Source of the DNA: Actinobacteria bacterium casp-actino2
Lineage (GTDB): Bacteria > Actinomycetota > Acidimicrobiia > Acidimicrobiales > Ilumatobacteraceae
DNA: 35,085 nt
Direction of reading: 5' to 3'
NCBI GenBank assembly: GCA_001510335.1
Contig: LFFB01000003.1
Coordinates: 1-35,085 of the forward strand
This document shows positions 7,794 to 15,377 of this stretch, piece by piece (position 1 is the first letter of the stretch; every line of letters starts with the position of its first letter). The translations under genes were made by a program, and so were the position numbers. The notes under the pieces were generated by a model. That model searched no databases and was not told where the DNA came from. It was given only the letters and a program-made list of their open reading frames with translations.

Positions 7794-8756
7794 TCAAGTC
7801 GGATCTTGTGAGCTTGACCGATCATGACTACCTTCGTGATCTTCGCCGTATCCAGGATCACTTGGCCAATTCGGTTGAAGGAGGTGCCACTGTTCAGGCG
7901 CCCGACGAATCAAAGTTTCAAGCTCGCAGGCCAATTTCTGAGTAATACGCTGGACATCCTCACGAAGTTTGCCGTGGCGATCACAATTCATGGGCGCCCC
8001 TATCACACCATGGTGTCCGACTCCCCGATTAGTGAAATACGCCGCGGTCGGTAGCAAAGCCGCACCAGTACGTAGAGCCAAGGTCGCGGGTCCGGCCGGT
8101 AACTTAGTGCGCTCGCCGAAAAATTCAACCTCAATACCGCCGCCCGTAATGTCTCGATCGCTTAGCAAGCACAGAACCTCATTATTGCGTAATGACTTCA
8201 GCACTGCTGGACCAGCGTCGGGTCCAAGGGAAATGACAGTCATGCCAAATTTACGACGAAGGTCGGCAAACCATTCAAAGAGTTCCGGCGGCTGAATCGG
8301 TTCGACCACGACTGTCATCTTGTGACCGAGATCGGCGGCCCAGCGTCCGGCCCACTCCCAGCCGCCTAAATGTGGGAGTGCCAGAATGACACCCTTGCCA
8401 CGGTCAAGCGCTGGCAACATATTTTCGTGGTAACCCTCAACCGTGAATGAGGCGGCTACTTGCGCACTAGTCAATGTCGGTAAACGAAAACTTTCTAGGT
8501 AGTAACGGGCATAACTGTCAAAAACCTGCTGTGTGAGGCGACGTATTTCAATACTTGATGCGAGAGGTCGAACGCGTCGCATATGCCTTTCAACCATCTT
8601 GCGCTTATCGCGCATTCCAAGTGACGCCGGCAGACCAACCAGTGAACCTATCGTCCCAGACAGAAACCCTGGCACGCCTTTAGACAACAATGAACCAAGT
8701 TTGTAACTACCCACGACGAGCGTGTCACTAATTTCTTGACGGGCTGAGGAAGCCAT
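7794..8756 (-). CDS. patA: PatA-like phosphatidylinositol mannoside acyltransferase
   Basis: A 320-residue member of the LpxL/HtrB-type lysophospholipid acyltransferase family. The catalytic HX4E motif is visible as L-P-H-L-G-G-W-E-W (H129, E134), followed by V-V-V-E-P-I and a conserved S-D-R-D-I-T-G-G-G-I-E-V-E-F-F-G block at about 199-213 typical of mycobacterial PatA. PatA adds a palmitoyl group to the mannose of phosphatidylinositol monomannoside at the inner face of the membrane. The call rests on the motif together with the pgsA gene 20 bases upstream and the pimA gene further downstream. The ATG at 8756 gives a normal-length protein, although no strong ribosome-binding site precedes it. 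The C-terminal 20 residues are charged and non-conserved. Confidence 0.88.
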   Translation of the reverse strand: MASSARQEISDTLVVGSYKLGSLLSKGVPGFLSGTIGSLVGLPASLGMRDKRKMVERHMRRVRPLASSIEIRRLTQQVFDSYARYYLESFRLPTLTSAQVAASFTVEGYHENMLPALDRGKGVILALPHLGGWEWAGRWAADLGHKMTVVVEPIQPPELFEWFADLRRKFGMTVISLGPDAGPAVLKSLRNNEVLCLLSDRDITGGGIEVEFFGERTKLPAGPATLALRTGAALLPTAAYFTNRGVGHHGVIGAPMNCDRHGKLREDVQRITQKLACELETLIRRAPEQWHLLQPNWPSDPGYGEDHEGSHDRSSSQDPT

Positions 8757-8776
8757 GTGCAGAAGATGCGTGTGAG

Positions 8777-9463
8777 CTAGGACGAACGACGTGAAGACGG
8801 ACTGGGGCGGCGTGACGCGATGGCCGAACGTCGACTCTGGCGACGCGTACGTCGCGATTCAATTCGAGCGGCGGTGATTGGAGCGACTGCGGCTTGTTGC
8901 CAAACTTTGATAAATCGCTGAACTGCCGTGACCGTCGTCAGGATCAACATGACCCACATGATCGGAACCAACAAGGGTGGGAACAACAAACCAAGACATA
9001 AGCAGATAATGCGTTCGGCACGTTCCATCAAGCCCCCTTTGGCTGACAGTCCGAGTGATTCTGCCTTCGCGCGTTCGTAAGAAATGACTGAACTCATTCC
9101 AGAAACTGCAAACGGCAAAATTGCGAGATGGGGTGATTCGTTGGAAGCGAAGTACCACGCCACACCGCCAAACAAAAGAGCATCAGTCACACGGTCTACA
9201 ACTGAGTCGAAAAAGGCTCCACGCTGACTGGAGGTATTGGAGGCTTTGGCAAGCGCTCCATCAAGAAGATCGGGTAAGGCTGCGAGGATGACGAGCAACA
9301 ACCCAAGCGACAGATAGCCAGCTCCGATAGCGATAGCGGCTCCACAAGCAATCAGCATTCCCGCAATCGTCAATTGGTCGGGAGTGATTTTTGTTCGACG
9401 TAATGTATCTCCGAGAGGTTTGACCGCTCGATCAACTGATTTTCGAAAGTGACCGTCAAACAT
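8777..9463 (-). CDS. pgsA: CDP-alcohol phosphatidyltransferase, probable phosphatidylinositol phosphate synthase
   Basis: A 228-residue multi-span membrane enzyme. The CDP-alcohol phosphotransferase motif is intact as D65-x-x-D68-G69-x-x-A72-K73 ... G82-x-x-x-D86-x-x-x-D90; Lys replaces the usual Arg at position 73, a substitution I also recall in related actinobacterial sequences. N-terminal R-x-x-x-x-I-T-P-D-Q-L-T is the usual cytoplasmic lead-in, and several hydrophobic helices follow. In Actinomycetota the gene at this place makes phosphatidylinositol phosphate from CDP-diacylglycerol and inositol 1-phosphate. A phosphatidylglycerophosphate synthase cannot be excluded by motif alone; the patA and pimA neighbours decide the call. 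The C-terminal tail is rich in Arg and Ser. The ATG at 9463 lacks a clear Shine-Dalgarno. Confidence 0.88.
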   Translation of the reverse strand: MFDGHFRKSVDRAVKPLGDTLRRTKITPDQLTIAGMLIACGAAIAIGAGYLSLGLLLVILAALPDLLDGALAKASNTSSQRGAFFDSVVDRVTDALLFGGVAWYFASNESPHLAILPFAVSGMSSVISYERAKAESLGLSAKGGLMERAERIICLCLGLLFPPLLVPIMWVMLILTTVTAVQRFIKVWQQAAVAPITAARIESRRTRRQSRRSAIASRRPSPSSRRSS

Positions 9464-9533
9464 TTCATTAGTCTACGAAAGATAGAGACTCAGGGATGGC
9501 ATACGCCGCTAATTGCTCGGTCAAAGTGAGTGA

Positions 9534-10034
9534 TTATGACCAATCTTCGAGGTTTTCTTGCGCCAAGTGTTCAACAACCTTGCCGTCTACCGCATCGACC
9601 AGCACCAAGCCGCGTCGCATCGGTGGATCTTCATTGGAATAGCACAAAACTCGCCACGTTGGTCGACTGCGAAAACCGCGCCACACCTGCTGTGCTGAAG
9701 CGTGACCAACGGCAAAGCCGACCGCCTCACCCGCTGCCGAAAGAGCATCTTGTTCGTCAATCGTCATTCGCCATCCGGAAGTGAGACACAGCAGGCCGAA
9801 TAGAGAAAGCACCACTCCTCCGGTCAACACACCCGAATTGATGAGGGGTCCGTCGCTGCCAACGACAACCACGAGCACAATGATGGCGACGCCAAGTCCA
9901 AGGTAGATGTATCCAGGAATTCGACGGCGACTGTTATCGGGAAACTTGTAAACACCGACGAATTCAGACACGTTGAGGTCGGTAGGCAACTGATCGCGAA
10001 TCTCGTTTGCGTCTGTTGAGTTTTGTTGAGGCAT
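9534..10034 (-). CDS. Two-helix membrane protein of unknown function
   Basis: I do not recognise the family. From the ATG at 10034, which follows a GGAG by six bases, the product is 166 residues. An acidic N-terminal region of about 40 residues, with a basic N-S-R-R-R-I-P patch, precedes two adjacent membrane helices (roughly residues 41-59 and 67-86). The C-terminal 75 residues are soluble and likely cytoplasmic, with a Trp-containing segment V-W-R-G-F-R-S-R-P-T-W-R and an acidic end. It lies between the HIT hydrolase (27 bases upstream) and pgsA (70 bases downstream) in the phospholipid gene block, so a role in envelope lipid synthesis is possible but unproved. A TTG four codons upstream is a less likely start. 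Confidence 0.8.
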   Translation of the reverse strand: MPQQNSTDANEIRDQLPTDLNVSEFVGVYKFPDNSRRRIPGYIYLGLGVAIIVLVVVVGSDGPLINSGVLTGGVVLSLFGLLCLTSGWRMTIDEQDALSAAGEAVGFAVGHASAQQVWRGFRSRPTWRVLCYSNEDPPMRRGLVLVDAVDGKVVEHLAQENLEDWS

Positions 10035-10061
10035 CTTGATCTCCAATAGTTGAGAGGAATT

Positions 10062-10592
10062 TTACGACGAAGATCCATACTTCGTCCACGCGCGGCGGAG
10101 TCGGTCGGCGGTTTCGTTGAGAGGTTCAGAAATTGTCTTGGCATTTGCGACAGAAGTCATGAAATTAGCGTCTCCACGCCAACGAGGAACAATGTGGACA
10201 TGCAGGTGCTCGCTGACGCTGCCCCCTGCTGCGGGCCCAAGATTGATACCGACGTTGAGCCCGTGGGGGTTGTACTCGTTCTTTAAGACTTCATGAGCCG
10301 CTGTGACGGTTGACCACAACTCAGAACTTTCGTGCGGTGTTAAATCGGCCAAATTGGCAATTTGACGCATTGGTAGAACCATGAGGTGACCGACCGCATA
10401 GGGATAGGCATTGAGAATTGCGAAGACATACTCGCCTCGATGAACGATGTACGTTTCTTCATCGGTCAGACCTGACTCAAGAATCTGCGTGAAGATACTG
10501 CTTCCAGATGAATGAGAACCCTCAAACGGATTCGGAAGTGACGAAAGGTACTGGCTACGCCATCCAGTCCATAACGCGTCAATCGTCATCAT
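10062..10592 (-). CDS. HIT family nucleotide phosphorylase/hydrolase
   Basis: A 176-residue histidine-triad protein. The catalytic triad is H-L-H-V-H-I-V-P-R-W with His at 129, 131 and 133, preceded by the G-G-S-V-S-E loop. Upstream strands Y-V-F-A-I-L-N-A-Y-P-Y-A-V-G-H-L-M-V-L-P match the family core. The W-R-S-Q-Y start and the position next to thrS are those of the mycobacterial AP4A phosphorylase-type protein (Rv2613c as remembered), which splits diadenosine tetraphosphate. Aminoacyl-tRNA synthetases make such dinucleotides, so the pairing with thrS is sensible. It starts 24 bases after the thrS stop. Two ATGs in tandem begin the frame. Substrate preference cannot be read from the sequence. 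Confidence 0.92.
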   Translation of the reverse strand: MMTIDALWTGWRSQYLSSLPNPFEGSHSSGSSIFTQILESGLTDEETYIVHRGEYVFAILNAYPYAVGHLMVLPMRQIANLADLTPHESSELWSTVTAAHEVLKNEYNPHGLNVGINLGPAAGGSVSEHLHVHIVPRWRGDANFMTSVANAKTISEPLNETADRLRRAWTKYGSSS

Positions 10593-10616
10593 GCACCAAT
10601 CTTCGTCGACAGTCGC

Positions 10617-12584
10617 TCAAATTACTGAGTGACTGACCTCTTCGGTGATGCGGCGAGTGAATTCAGATACGGCAACGCCTCGTTCAACTTCAAGTCCTCG
10701 GGCATTGACGCCCACCGTTGTCGCAGCAACATCGTCATCGCCCACCACAAGTACATAAGGAGTCTTCTCCATTTTTGCGGTGCGAATTCGTTTGCCTAGT
10801 TGATCGTTTGCTTCAACGATCTCTACTCGAATACCAGATGCCAATAATTTTTTGGCGACTTCTTGAGCATAAGTTTCGTGGGCCTCTGCAACGGGCAAGA
10901 TTTTTACTTGAACCGGACTCAACCATGTGGGGAAAGCTCCGGCGTAGTGCTCGACGAGAACTCCAAAGAAGCGTTCGACCGAACCAAAGAGTGCTCGGTG
11001 CAACATGATCGGACGTTGACGGGATCCGTCGGTCGCAACGTACTCAAGATCAAAGCGATCGGGAAGGTTGAAATCGCATTGGATAGTCGATAGTTGCCAG
11101 GTGCGACCAATGGCATCGCGAATATGGATATCAATCTTCGGTCCGTAAAAAGCTGCGTCGCCCTCTTTGACGCTGTATTCGACTCCATGAGTTTCGAGCG
11201 CAGTCGACAATGCATTGGTCGCTGACTCCCAAATCTCGTCGGAACCCACGTACTTCTCGGGATCTTTAGTTGACAGGTGGAATGAAAAATCTTCAAACCC
11301 GAAAGCCTTCAGAACGCTCATCACGAAATCAAGCAGCGAGATGATTTCATCTTGTAGTTGCTCTCGGGTGCAGAAAATGTGGCTGTCATCTTGAGTGAAA
11401 CCACGAATTCGCATGAGCCCATGCAAAGTCCCGGCGCGTTCATAGCGATAAACAGTTCCGAGTTCGAAAAGTCGCAGAGGAAGTTCGCGATAACTGCGCT
11501 GACGTCCACGGAAGATCAGGCAATGCATCGGGCAGTTCATGGGCTTGGGATAATAAGTGCCGTTATCCATTTCCATGGGCGGATACATACCATCGGCGTA
11601 GAAATCAAGGTGGCCAGAAGTCTGGAAAAGCGTGGCGTTTGATAGGTGCGGAGTAAAGACAAATTGATAGCCGCCACTTTGGTGACGAGCGCGGCTGTAG
11701 TCCTCCATCAATTTGCGCACAATGGCCCCTTTGGGATGCCAAACCGCGAGTCCCCCGCCGAGTTCAGTTGGAAACGACAACAGGTCAAGTTCGACTGCTA
11801 AGCGACGGTGGTCGCGACGTTCGGCCTCTTCAAGGCGATGCAAGTGTTCTTCGAGCGCAGATTTACTCTCCCACGCAGTTCCATAAATACGTTGCAGGAC
11901 TGGTCCTTTTTCGTTACCGCGCCAATACGCCGACGAAACCTTTTGCAACTTGAAGTGTCCAAGTCGACCAGTGCTTGGAACGTGCGGTCCGAGACAGAGA
12001 TCAACGAACTCGTCGGTATTGCGATAAATGCTGACGGAGTCTCCCGAGCCACCAACTTCGGCGCTATCAGTTCCATCGGCTGATCCCCCGTTCACTCGTT
12101 CGATGATTTCGCATTTGTACGGTTGCTCTCTAAATAATGAAAGAGCTTCAGCAACCGAAATCTCGGCGCGTACGAACGGTTGATTCGCAGTGATGACCTT
12201 TCGCATTTCTGCTTCGACGTTGGACAGATTATCTTCAGTGAAAACACGGCCCCCTAAATCGAAGTCGTAGTAAAAGCCATTTTCTATTGCCGGGCCGATG
12301 GTGTACTTCGCACCTGGATACAAATTCAAGACTGCCTGGGCCATGACATGGGCCGTCGAGTGACGCAACACATGACGGCCCCAGTCAGAATCAACCGTGA
12401 TGATCTCAACCAAGTCGCCCTGAGTTAACGACTGCGAAAGGTCAACTTGCTGACCATTAACCACACCAGCAATAGCTGCTTTGCCTAAGTTGCGACTGAT
12501 TGAGGTCGCCAAAGTCAGCACCGTTGAATCATCGGCAATATCGCGCTGGGATCCGTCAGGGAGGGTGATTGATATCTGGGCCAT
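10617..12584 (-). CDS. thrS: Threonyl-tRNA synthetase
   Basis: A 655-residue class II synthetase of normal bacterial length. In order: TGS domain (about 1-65), the N-terminal editing domain with H-S-T-A-H-V-M-A-Q-A and D-L-C-L-G-P-H-V, the catalytic core with N-C-P-M-H-C (zinc-binding Cys) and motif 2 around R-Y-E-R-A-G-T-L-H-G-L, motif 3 near I-M-L-H-R-A-L-F-G-S-V-E-R, and the C-terminal anticodon-binding domain starting at P-V-Q-V-K-I-L-P-V. It charges tRNA-Thr in the cytosol. The chosen start is the ATG at 12584; an in-frame TTG nine codons upstream has no better ribosome-binding site and lies before the TGS domain. The leader from plsC is about 60 bases, too short for a T-box; a small G-G-G-C / G-C-C-C palindrome is present. 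Confidence 0.97.
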   Translation of the reverse strand: MAQISITLPDGSQRDIADDSTVLTLATSISRNLGKAAIAGVVNGQQVDLSQSLTQGDLVEIITVDSDWGRHVLRHSTAHVMAQAVLNLYPGAKYTIGPAIENGFYYDFDLGGRVFTEDNLSNVEAEMRKVITANQPFVRAEISVAEALSLFREQPYKCEIIERVNGGSADGTDSAEVGGSGDSVSIYRNTDEFVDLCLGPHVPSTGRLGHFKLQKVSSAYWRGNEKGPVLQRIYGTAWESKSALEEHLHRLEEAERRDHRRLAVELDLLSFPTELGGGLAVWHPKGAIVRKLMEDYSRARHQSGGYQFVFTPHLSNATLFQTSGHLDFYADGMYPPMEMDNGTYYPKPMNCPMHCLIFRGRQRSYRELPLRLFELGTVYRYERAGTLHGLMRIRGFTQDDSHIFCTREQLQDEIISLLDFVMSVLKAFGFEDFSFHLSTKDPEKYVGSDEIWESATNALSTALETHGVEYSVKEGDAAFYGPKIDIHIRDAIGRTWQLSTIQCDFNLPDRFDLEYVATDGSRQRPIMLHRALFGSVERFFGVLVEHYAGAFPTWLSPVQVKILPVAEAHETYAQEVAKKLLASGIRVEIVEANDQLGKRIRTAKMEKTPYVLVVGDDDVAATTVGVNARGLEVERGVAVSEFTRRITEEVSHSVI

Positions 12585-12644
12585 TGTTAACAGTTTACGG
12601 GCAATGCCCAAGGGTCACCGTGGGATTTTTGGTGAGAAAGCGAG

Positions 12645-13382
12645 TTAGGAACTTGAAACGGTCTGCTGATCTTGAACGTGGCCAACTTTTGCGGTCGTTA
12701 TGGGTTCAGAATCGGCAGTTTTTCCGGCGTAAACGTTCTTATAAACCTGACCGGTCATTGATTGAACTTCAAACATGACTTCATCAATCATTGACCGCCA
12801 GGCCATATGCGGATCGGTTGACGATGTGTATCGTTCGGGTCGTATTGGACGCCCAATCGTGATAGTGCACGAACGGAAGAGTTTAGGCACTTTGGCGTTG
12901 GGTGGTTGAATGTCGTTGGTGCCGACGATGCCAACTGGAAATATCGGGCACCCAATTTTCGTAGCCAATCGAGCGGCGCCAGTGCGACCTTTGTACAAGC
13001 TCCCATCGCGGCTTCGTGTTCCTTCAGGGAACATGCCGAAAAGCTCGCCGCGAGCCAAAACGCCTTCTGCTGCGTCAAGAGCCGCTTGGCTTTTCTCACC
13101 GCCCGAGCGATCAATAGGGATCATGCCCATCATCGGAAAAAGAATTTTGGTCTTCCACGAATCCATGTATTCGGCTTTGCCGACGAAAGAAATATTGCGT
13201 TGGACGACCAACATCAAAAAGGCAGAATCAAGAAAACTCACATGATTGGGACAGAGAATTGCTGGACCAGATTCGGGTAGACGGTCAAGACCAGAAATTT
13301 TGATTGACCACAATCGTCGAGCGACGGGGGCAAGCGTCGTTCGAGCACGCGTCTGGGCTTTCCCGGCGCCTTGTGCTTTCAT
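12645..13382 (-). CDS. plsC: 1-acylglycerol-3-phosphate acyltransferase (PlsC family)
   Basis: A 245-residue PlsC-type acyltransferase. The catalytic motif N-H-V-S-F-L-D is at 46-52 (HX4D), the substrate motif F-P-E-G-T-R-S at 118-124, and P-V-G-I-V-G-T downstream matches the family's third block. These enzymes acylate lysophosphatidic acid to phosphatidic acid at the inner membrane face, the precursor for the CDP-diacylglycerol used by PgsA. The start is the ATG at 13382, preceded by AGGTGATC, a long match to the anti-Shine-Dalgarno sequence; the GTG four codons upstream overlaps that site and is unlikely. The Lys/Arg-rich N-terminal 22 residues are cytosolic. It is separated from thrS by about 60 bases and may be cotranscribed with it. 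Confidence 0.92.
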   Translation of the reverse strand: MKAQGAGKAQTRARTTLAPVARRLWSIKISGLDRLPESGPAILCPNHVSFLDSAFLMLVVQRNISFVGKAEYMDSWKTKILFPMMGMIPIDRSGGEKSQAALDAAEGVLARGELFGMFPEGTRSRDGSLYKGRTGAARLATKIGCPIFPVGIVGTNDIQPPNAKVPKLFRSCTITIGRPIRPERYTSSTDPHMAWRSMIDEVMFEVQSMTGQVYKNVYAGKTADSEPITTAKVGHVQDQQTVSSS

Positions 13383-13462
13383 GGCTGAGATCACCTGCCT
13401 CTCTTGAACGCTGAGCGAAGCATATGCACAATTGAAACAATAAGCGAGTCAAATTTTCGCCG

Positions 13463-13486
13463 CTGTCGTTCTGTCTGTCGTTCTAT
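13463..13486. repeat. Two-copy 12-bp tandem repeat beside the mshC stop
   Basis: CTGTCGTTCTGT (13463-13474) is followed at once by CTGTCGTTCTAT (13475-13486), differing at one base, and the second copy ends exactly at the mshC stop codon. It lies in the roughly 100-base space between mshC and plsC. It looks like a simple local duplication; no function is proposed. Confidence 0.7.
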
Positions 13487-14614
13487 TTACAGTTCAATTC
13501 CTAATAACGACGCCGCGTTCTTAGCCGAAAAGCCTTGTGCTATCGCTTGATCAATGGCTGTCATTGCTGATGGCGTGTCAAGATCATTATCGAGATGCTC
13601 ACGCACCTCGTTCAACAAGTTTGCAGATTCGGGTGCTTTGAGGCCCTTTGACCATCGCTCCAGGCGGTCTCTGGCTACGGGCATTTGGTCATTGGTCCAC
13701 TCCCACTCAAAGCGGTAATGGTGACTAATGATGGCCATACGTATGGCGCGAGGATCCCATTCACGACGTAATGCATCAACGAAAACAAGGTTGCCCAATG
13801 ATTTGGACATCTTGGCACCATCCATGAACACCATGGCTACATGCATCCAATGTTTAACGAATGGTGAGCCAGTGGCTGCTTCACTCTGCGCTCGCTCACA
13901 TTCGTGATGCGGGAAAATCAGGTCACTGCCACCACCGTGTAAATCGATCGTTTCACCCAATTCGCGCAGGGCTAACGCACTGCACTCAATATGCCAACCA
14001 GGACGACCTGCACCCCATACGGCCTCCCACGAAGGTTCATCGTACGCTGATGGGTGCCATAAGACGAAATCAAGGGGATCTCGTTTGTTGGGGTTATCAA
14101 CATCGCCCCCACGTTCGCGAGCAAACTCGATCATCTGTTCACGCGTGTAGTGACTGACACTGCCGAATGAATCAAATTTGCTGACATCAAAATATACCGA
14201 ACCACCGGAAACGTAGGCGAAGCCCCGTTCAAGAACCATTCCGATAAATCCACGAATATCAGGGATTGCTGAAGACGCCCGTGGGGTTGAATACACGGGT
14301 AAGGCGTTTAACGCTTCCATATCACGTTCAAAGCGCGCTTCTTCACCAGCGGCTAAATCGAGATAGTGCACTCCAAGTTGACGTGCTTTAGCGAAGAGCG
14401 GATCATCGACGTCAGTGACATTGCGAACACAGCGCACTTCGTGACCGAGATCAATCAAACGCCGCTGTAAGACGTCATAAGCCATAAAAGTGGCGGCATG
14501 GCCAATATGGGTGGCATCGTAAGGAGTAATGCCGCAGGTGTACATGAGCACACGCGGTCCTGGTTCGAAAGGAACTATTGCCTGACGAGTGGTATCAAAC
14601 AGCCTGATTGGCAA
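13487..14614 (-). CDS. mshC: MshC: L-cysteine:glucosaminyl-inositol ligase of mycothiol synthesis
   Basis: A 375-residue class I synthetase-like enzyme. The N-terminal block reads M-Y-T-C-G-I-T-P-Y-D-A-T-H-I-G-H-A-A-T-F, the MshC form; true cysteinyl-tRNA synthetases have C-G-P-T-V-Y-D. Zinc ligands correspond to C27, C211 and H236, HIGH is at 36-39, and K-M-S-K-S at 268-272. There is no anticodon-binding DALR region, and the length is close to MshC rather than CysS (about 460). It joins cysteine to GlcN-inositol using ATP, a late step to mycothiol, the main actinobacterial thiol. The start is TTG at 14614, with GAGGG about ten bases upstream and no better ATG. It follows npdG by 15 bases and is probably cotranscribed with it. 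Confidence 0.92.
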   Translation of the reverse strand: MPIRLFDTTRQAIVPFEPGPRVLMYTCGITPYDATHIGHAATFMAYDVLQRRLIDLGHEVRCVRNVTDVDDPLFAKARQLGVHYLDLAAGEEARFERDMEALNALPVYSTPRASSAIPDIRGFIGMVLERGFAYVSGGSVYFDVSKFDSFGSVSHYTREQMIEFARERGGDVDNPNKRDPLDFVLWHPSAYDEPSWEAVWGAGRPGWHIECSALALRELGETIDLHGGGSDLIFPHHECERAQSEAATGSPFVKHWMHVAMVFMDGAKMSKSLGNLVFVDALRREWDPRAIRMAIISHHYRFEWEWTNDQMPVARDRLERWSKGLKAPESANLLNEVREHLDNDLDTPSAMTAIDQAIAQGFSAKNAASLLGIEL

Positions 14615-14629
14615 GTGACTATCCCTCTT

Positions 14630-15301
14630 CTACTTCTGTTCGGGGATCGAACGAATACCCGTCAACTTAGGCGCAACGCGAGTCTTGTAGCGCACATTTA
14701 GTTGTAGAAGAACCGCGGTGAATGCTTCAATGGCGGTGGCATTCGAGAGTTGTCCTGCATCGAGTGGTCGACAACCAGGGATCTTCTCGACAATTGCGCT
14801 GACTTCGCGCAATGCAGTCGGGTCGTCCGAGCAGATCAAGACGTCTGAATCAATCGGCTCGCCAATATGACCGAGTTCTTTGGCAGGAAGGTGATGAAAT
14901 GCGGCGACGACGCGACTGCGAGGTACAGCAGCCTGAATATGAGCGGCAACACTTCCGCGAGGTGGCAGTAGCGGCTGAAATTCTCCGGCCACTCGTACAA
15001 GTGCGTTCGCCATGCTGATAATGATCTTGCCATCGAGAGCGTCGGCGTTATCTTGAACGGTCGTCGCTGCCGAATCCCAGGGGGTCGCAATGACCACAAG
15101 GTCGCAGGCTGAGGCCGCTGCGTTGTTTCCCCCCGATAATCGTCCTTCCAACTGCGGAAACTTTTCGGTGAATTCGTTAGCTATTTCCACTGCCCTGTCA
15201 GCCGAACGTGAGCCGATCATGGCGGTGTATCCAATTGAAGCAAGTCGGGCCGCAAGTGCTGAGCCGGCAGGACCTGTACCGCCAAGAATTCCAATGCGCA
15301 T
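14630..15301 (-). CDS. npdG: NADPH:F420 oxidoreductase (Fno/NpdG type)
   Basis: A 223-residue Rossmann protein from the ATG at 15301. It opens R-I-G-I-L-G-G-T-G-P-A-G with the NADP-binding glycine loop at 7-13, then I-G-S-R-S for the 2'-phosphate, V-V-I-A-T-P-W-D, and V-A-A-F-H-H-L-P-A near the active site. Features such as G-N-N-A-A-A-S and the D-A-G-x-L-S-N-A end are those of Fno/NpdG, which moves hydride between NADPH and coenzyme F420 in the cytosol. It begins back-to-back with the inhA-like gene with 76 bases between starts, and leads into mshC. An AGGT lies one base before the ATG, so the message may have a very short leader. An NAD(P)-binding homologue of other function is possible but less likely. 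Confidence 0.88.
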   Translation of the reverse strand: MRIGILGGTGPAGSALAARLASIGYTAMIGSRSADRAVEIANEFTEKFPQLEGRLSGGNNAAASACDLVVIATPWDSAATTVQDNADALDGKIIISMANALVRVAGEFQPLLPPRGSVAAHIQAAVPRSRVVAAFHHLPAKELGHIGEPIDSDVLICSDDPTALREVSAIVEKIPGCRPLDAGQLSNATAIEAFTAVLLQLNVRYKTRVAPKLTGIRSIPEQK

Positions 15302-15338
15302 ACCTACACAATGACACAAAAAGGTCACGATTCGTTAG

Positions 15339-15367
15339 TTGACCCTTCTTGAAGAGGGAAAGAACTA
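15339..15367 (+). promoter_or_regulatory. Candidate promoter for the enoyl reductase gene
   Basis: TTGACC (15339-15344) is a good -35 match; 17 bases later GAACTA (15362-15367) could serve as a weak -10. Transcription would then begin only a few bases before the ATG at 15378, and no Shine-Dalgarno is seen there, so a leaderless or near-leaderless message is possible. The -10 is poor, hence low confidence. Confidence 0.3.
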
Positions 15368-15377
15368 GTTTGTTCGT

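Noticed and set aside
12585-12644. T-box or amino-acid attenuator ahead of thrS
   Set aside because: The leader is only about 60 bases with a four-pair palindrome and no T-box elements.
13463-13486. Start of a CRISPR or larger repeat array
   Set aside because: Only two adjacent 12-base copies exist, with no spacers and no cas genes.
13487-14614. Cysteinyl-tRNA synthetase
   Set aside because: The N-terminal motif T-C-G-I-T-P-Y-D-A-T-H, zinc-ligand pattern and missing anticodon domain match MshC.
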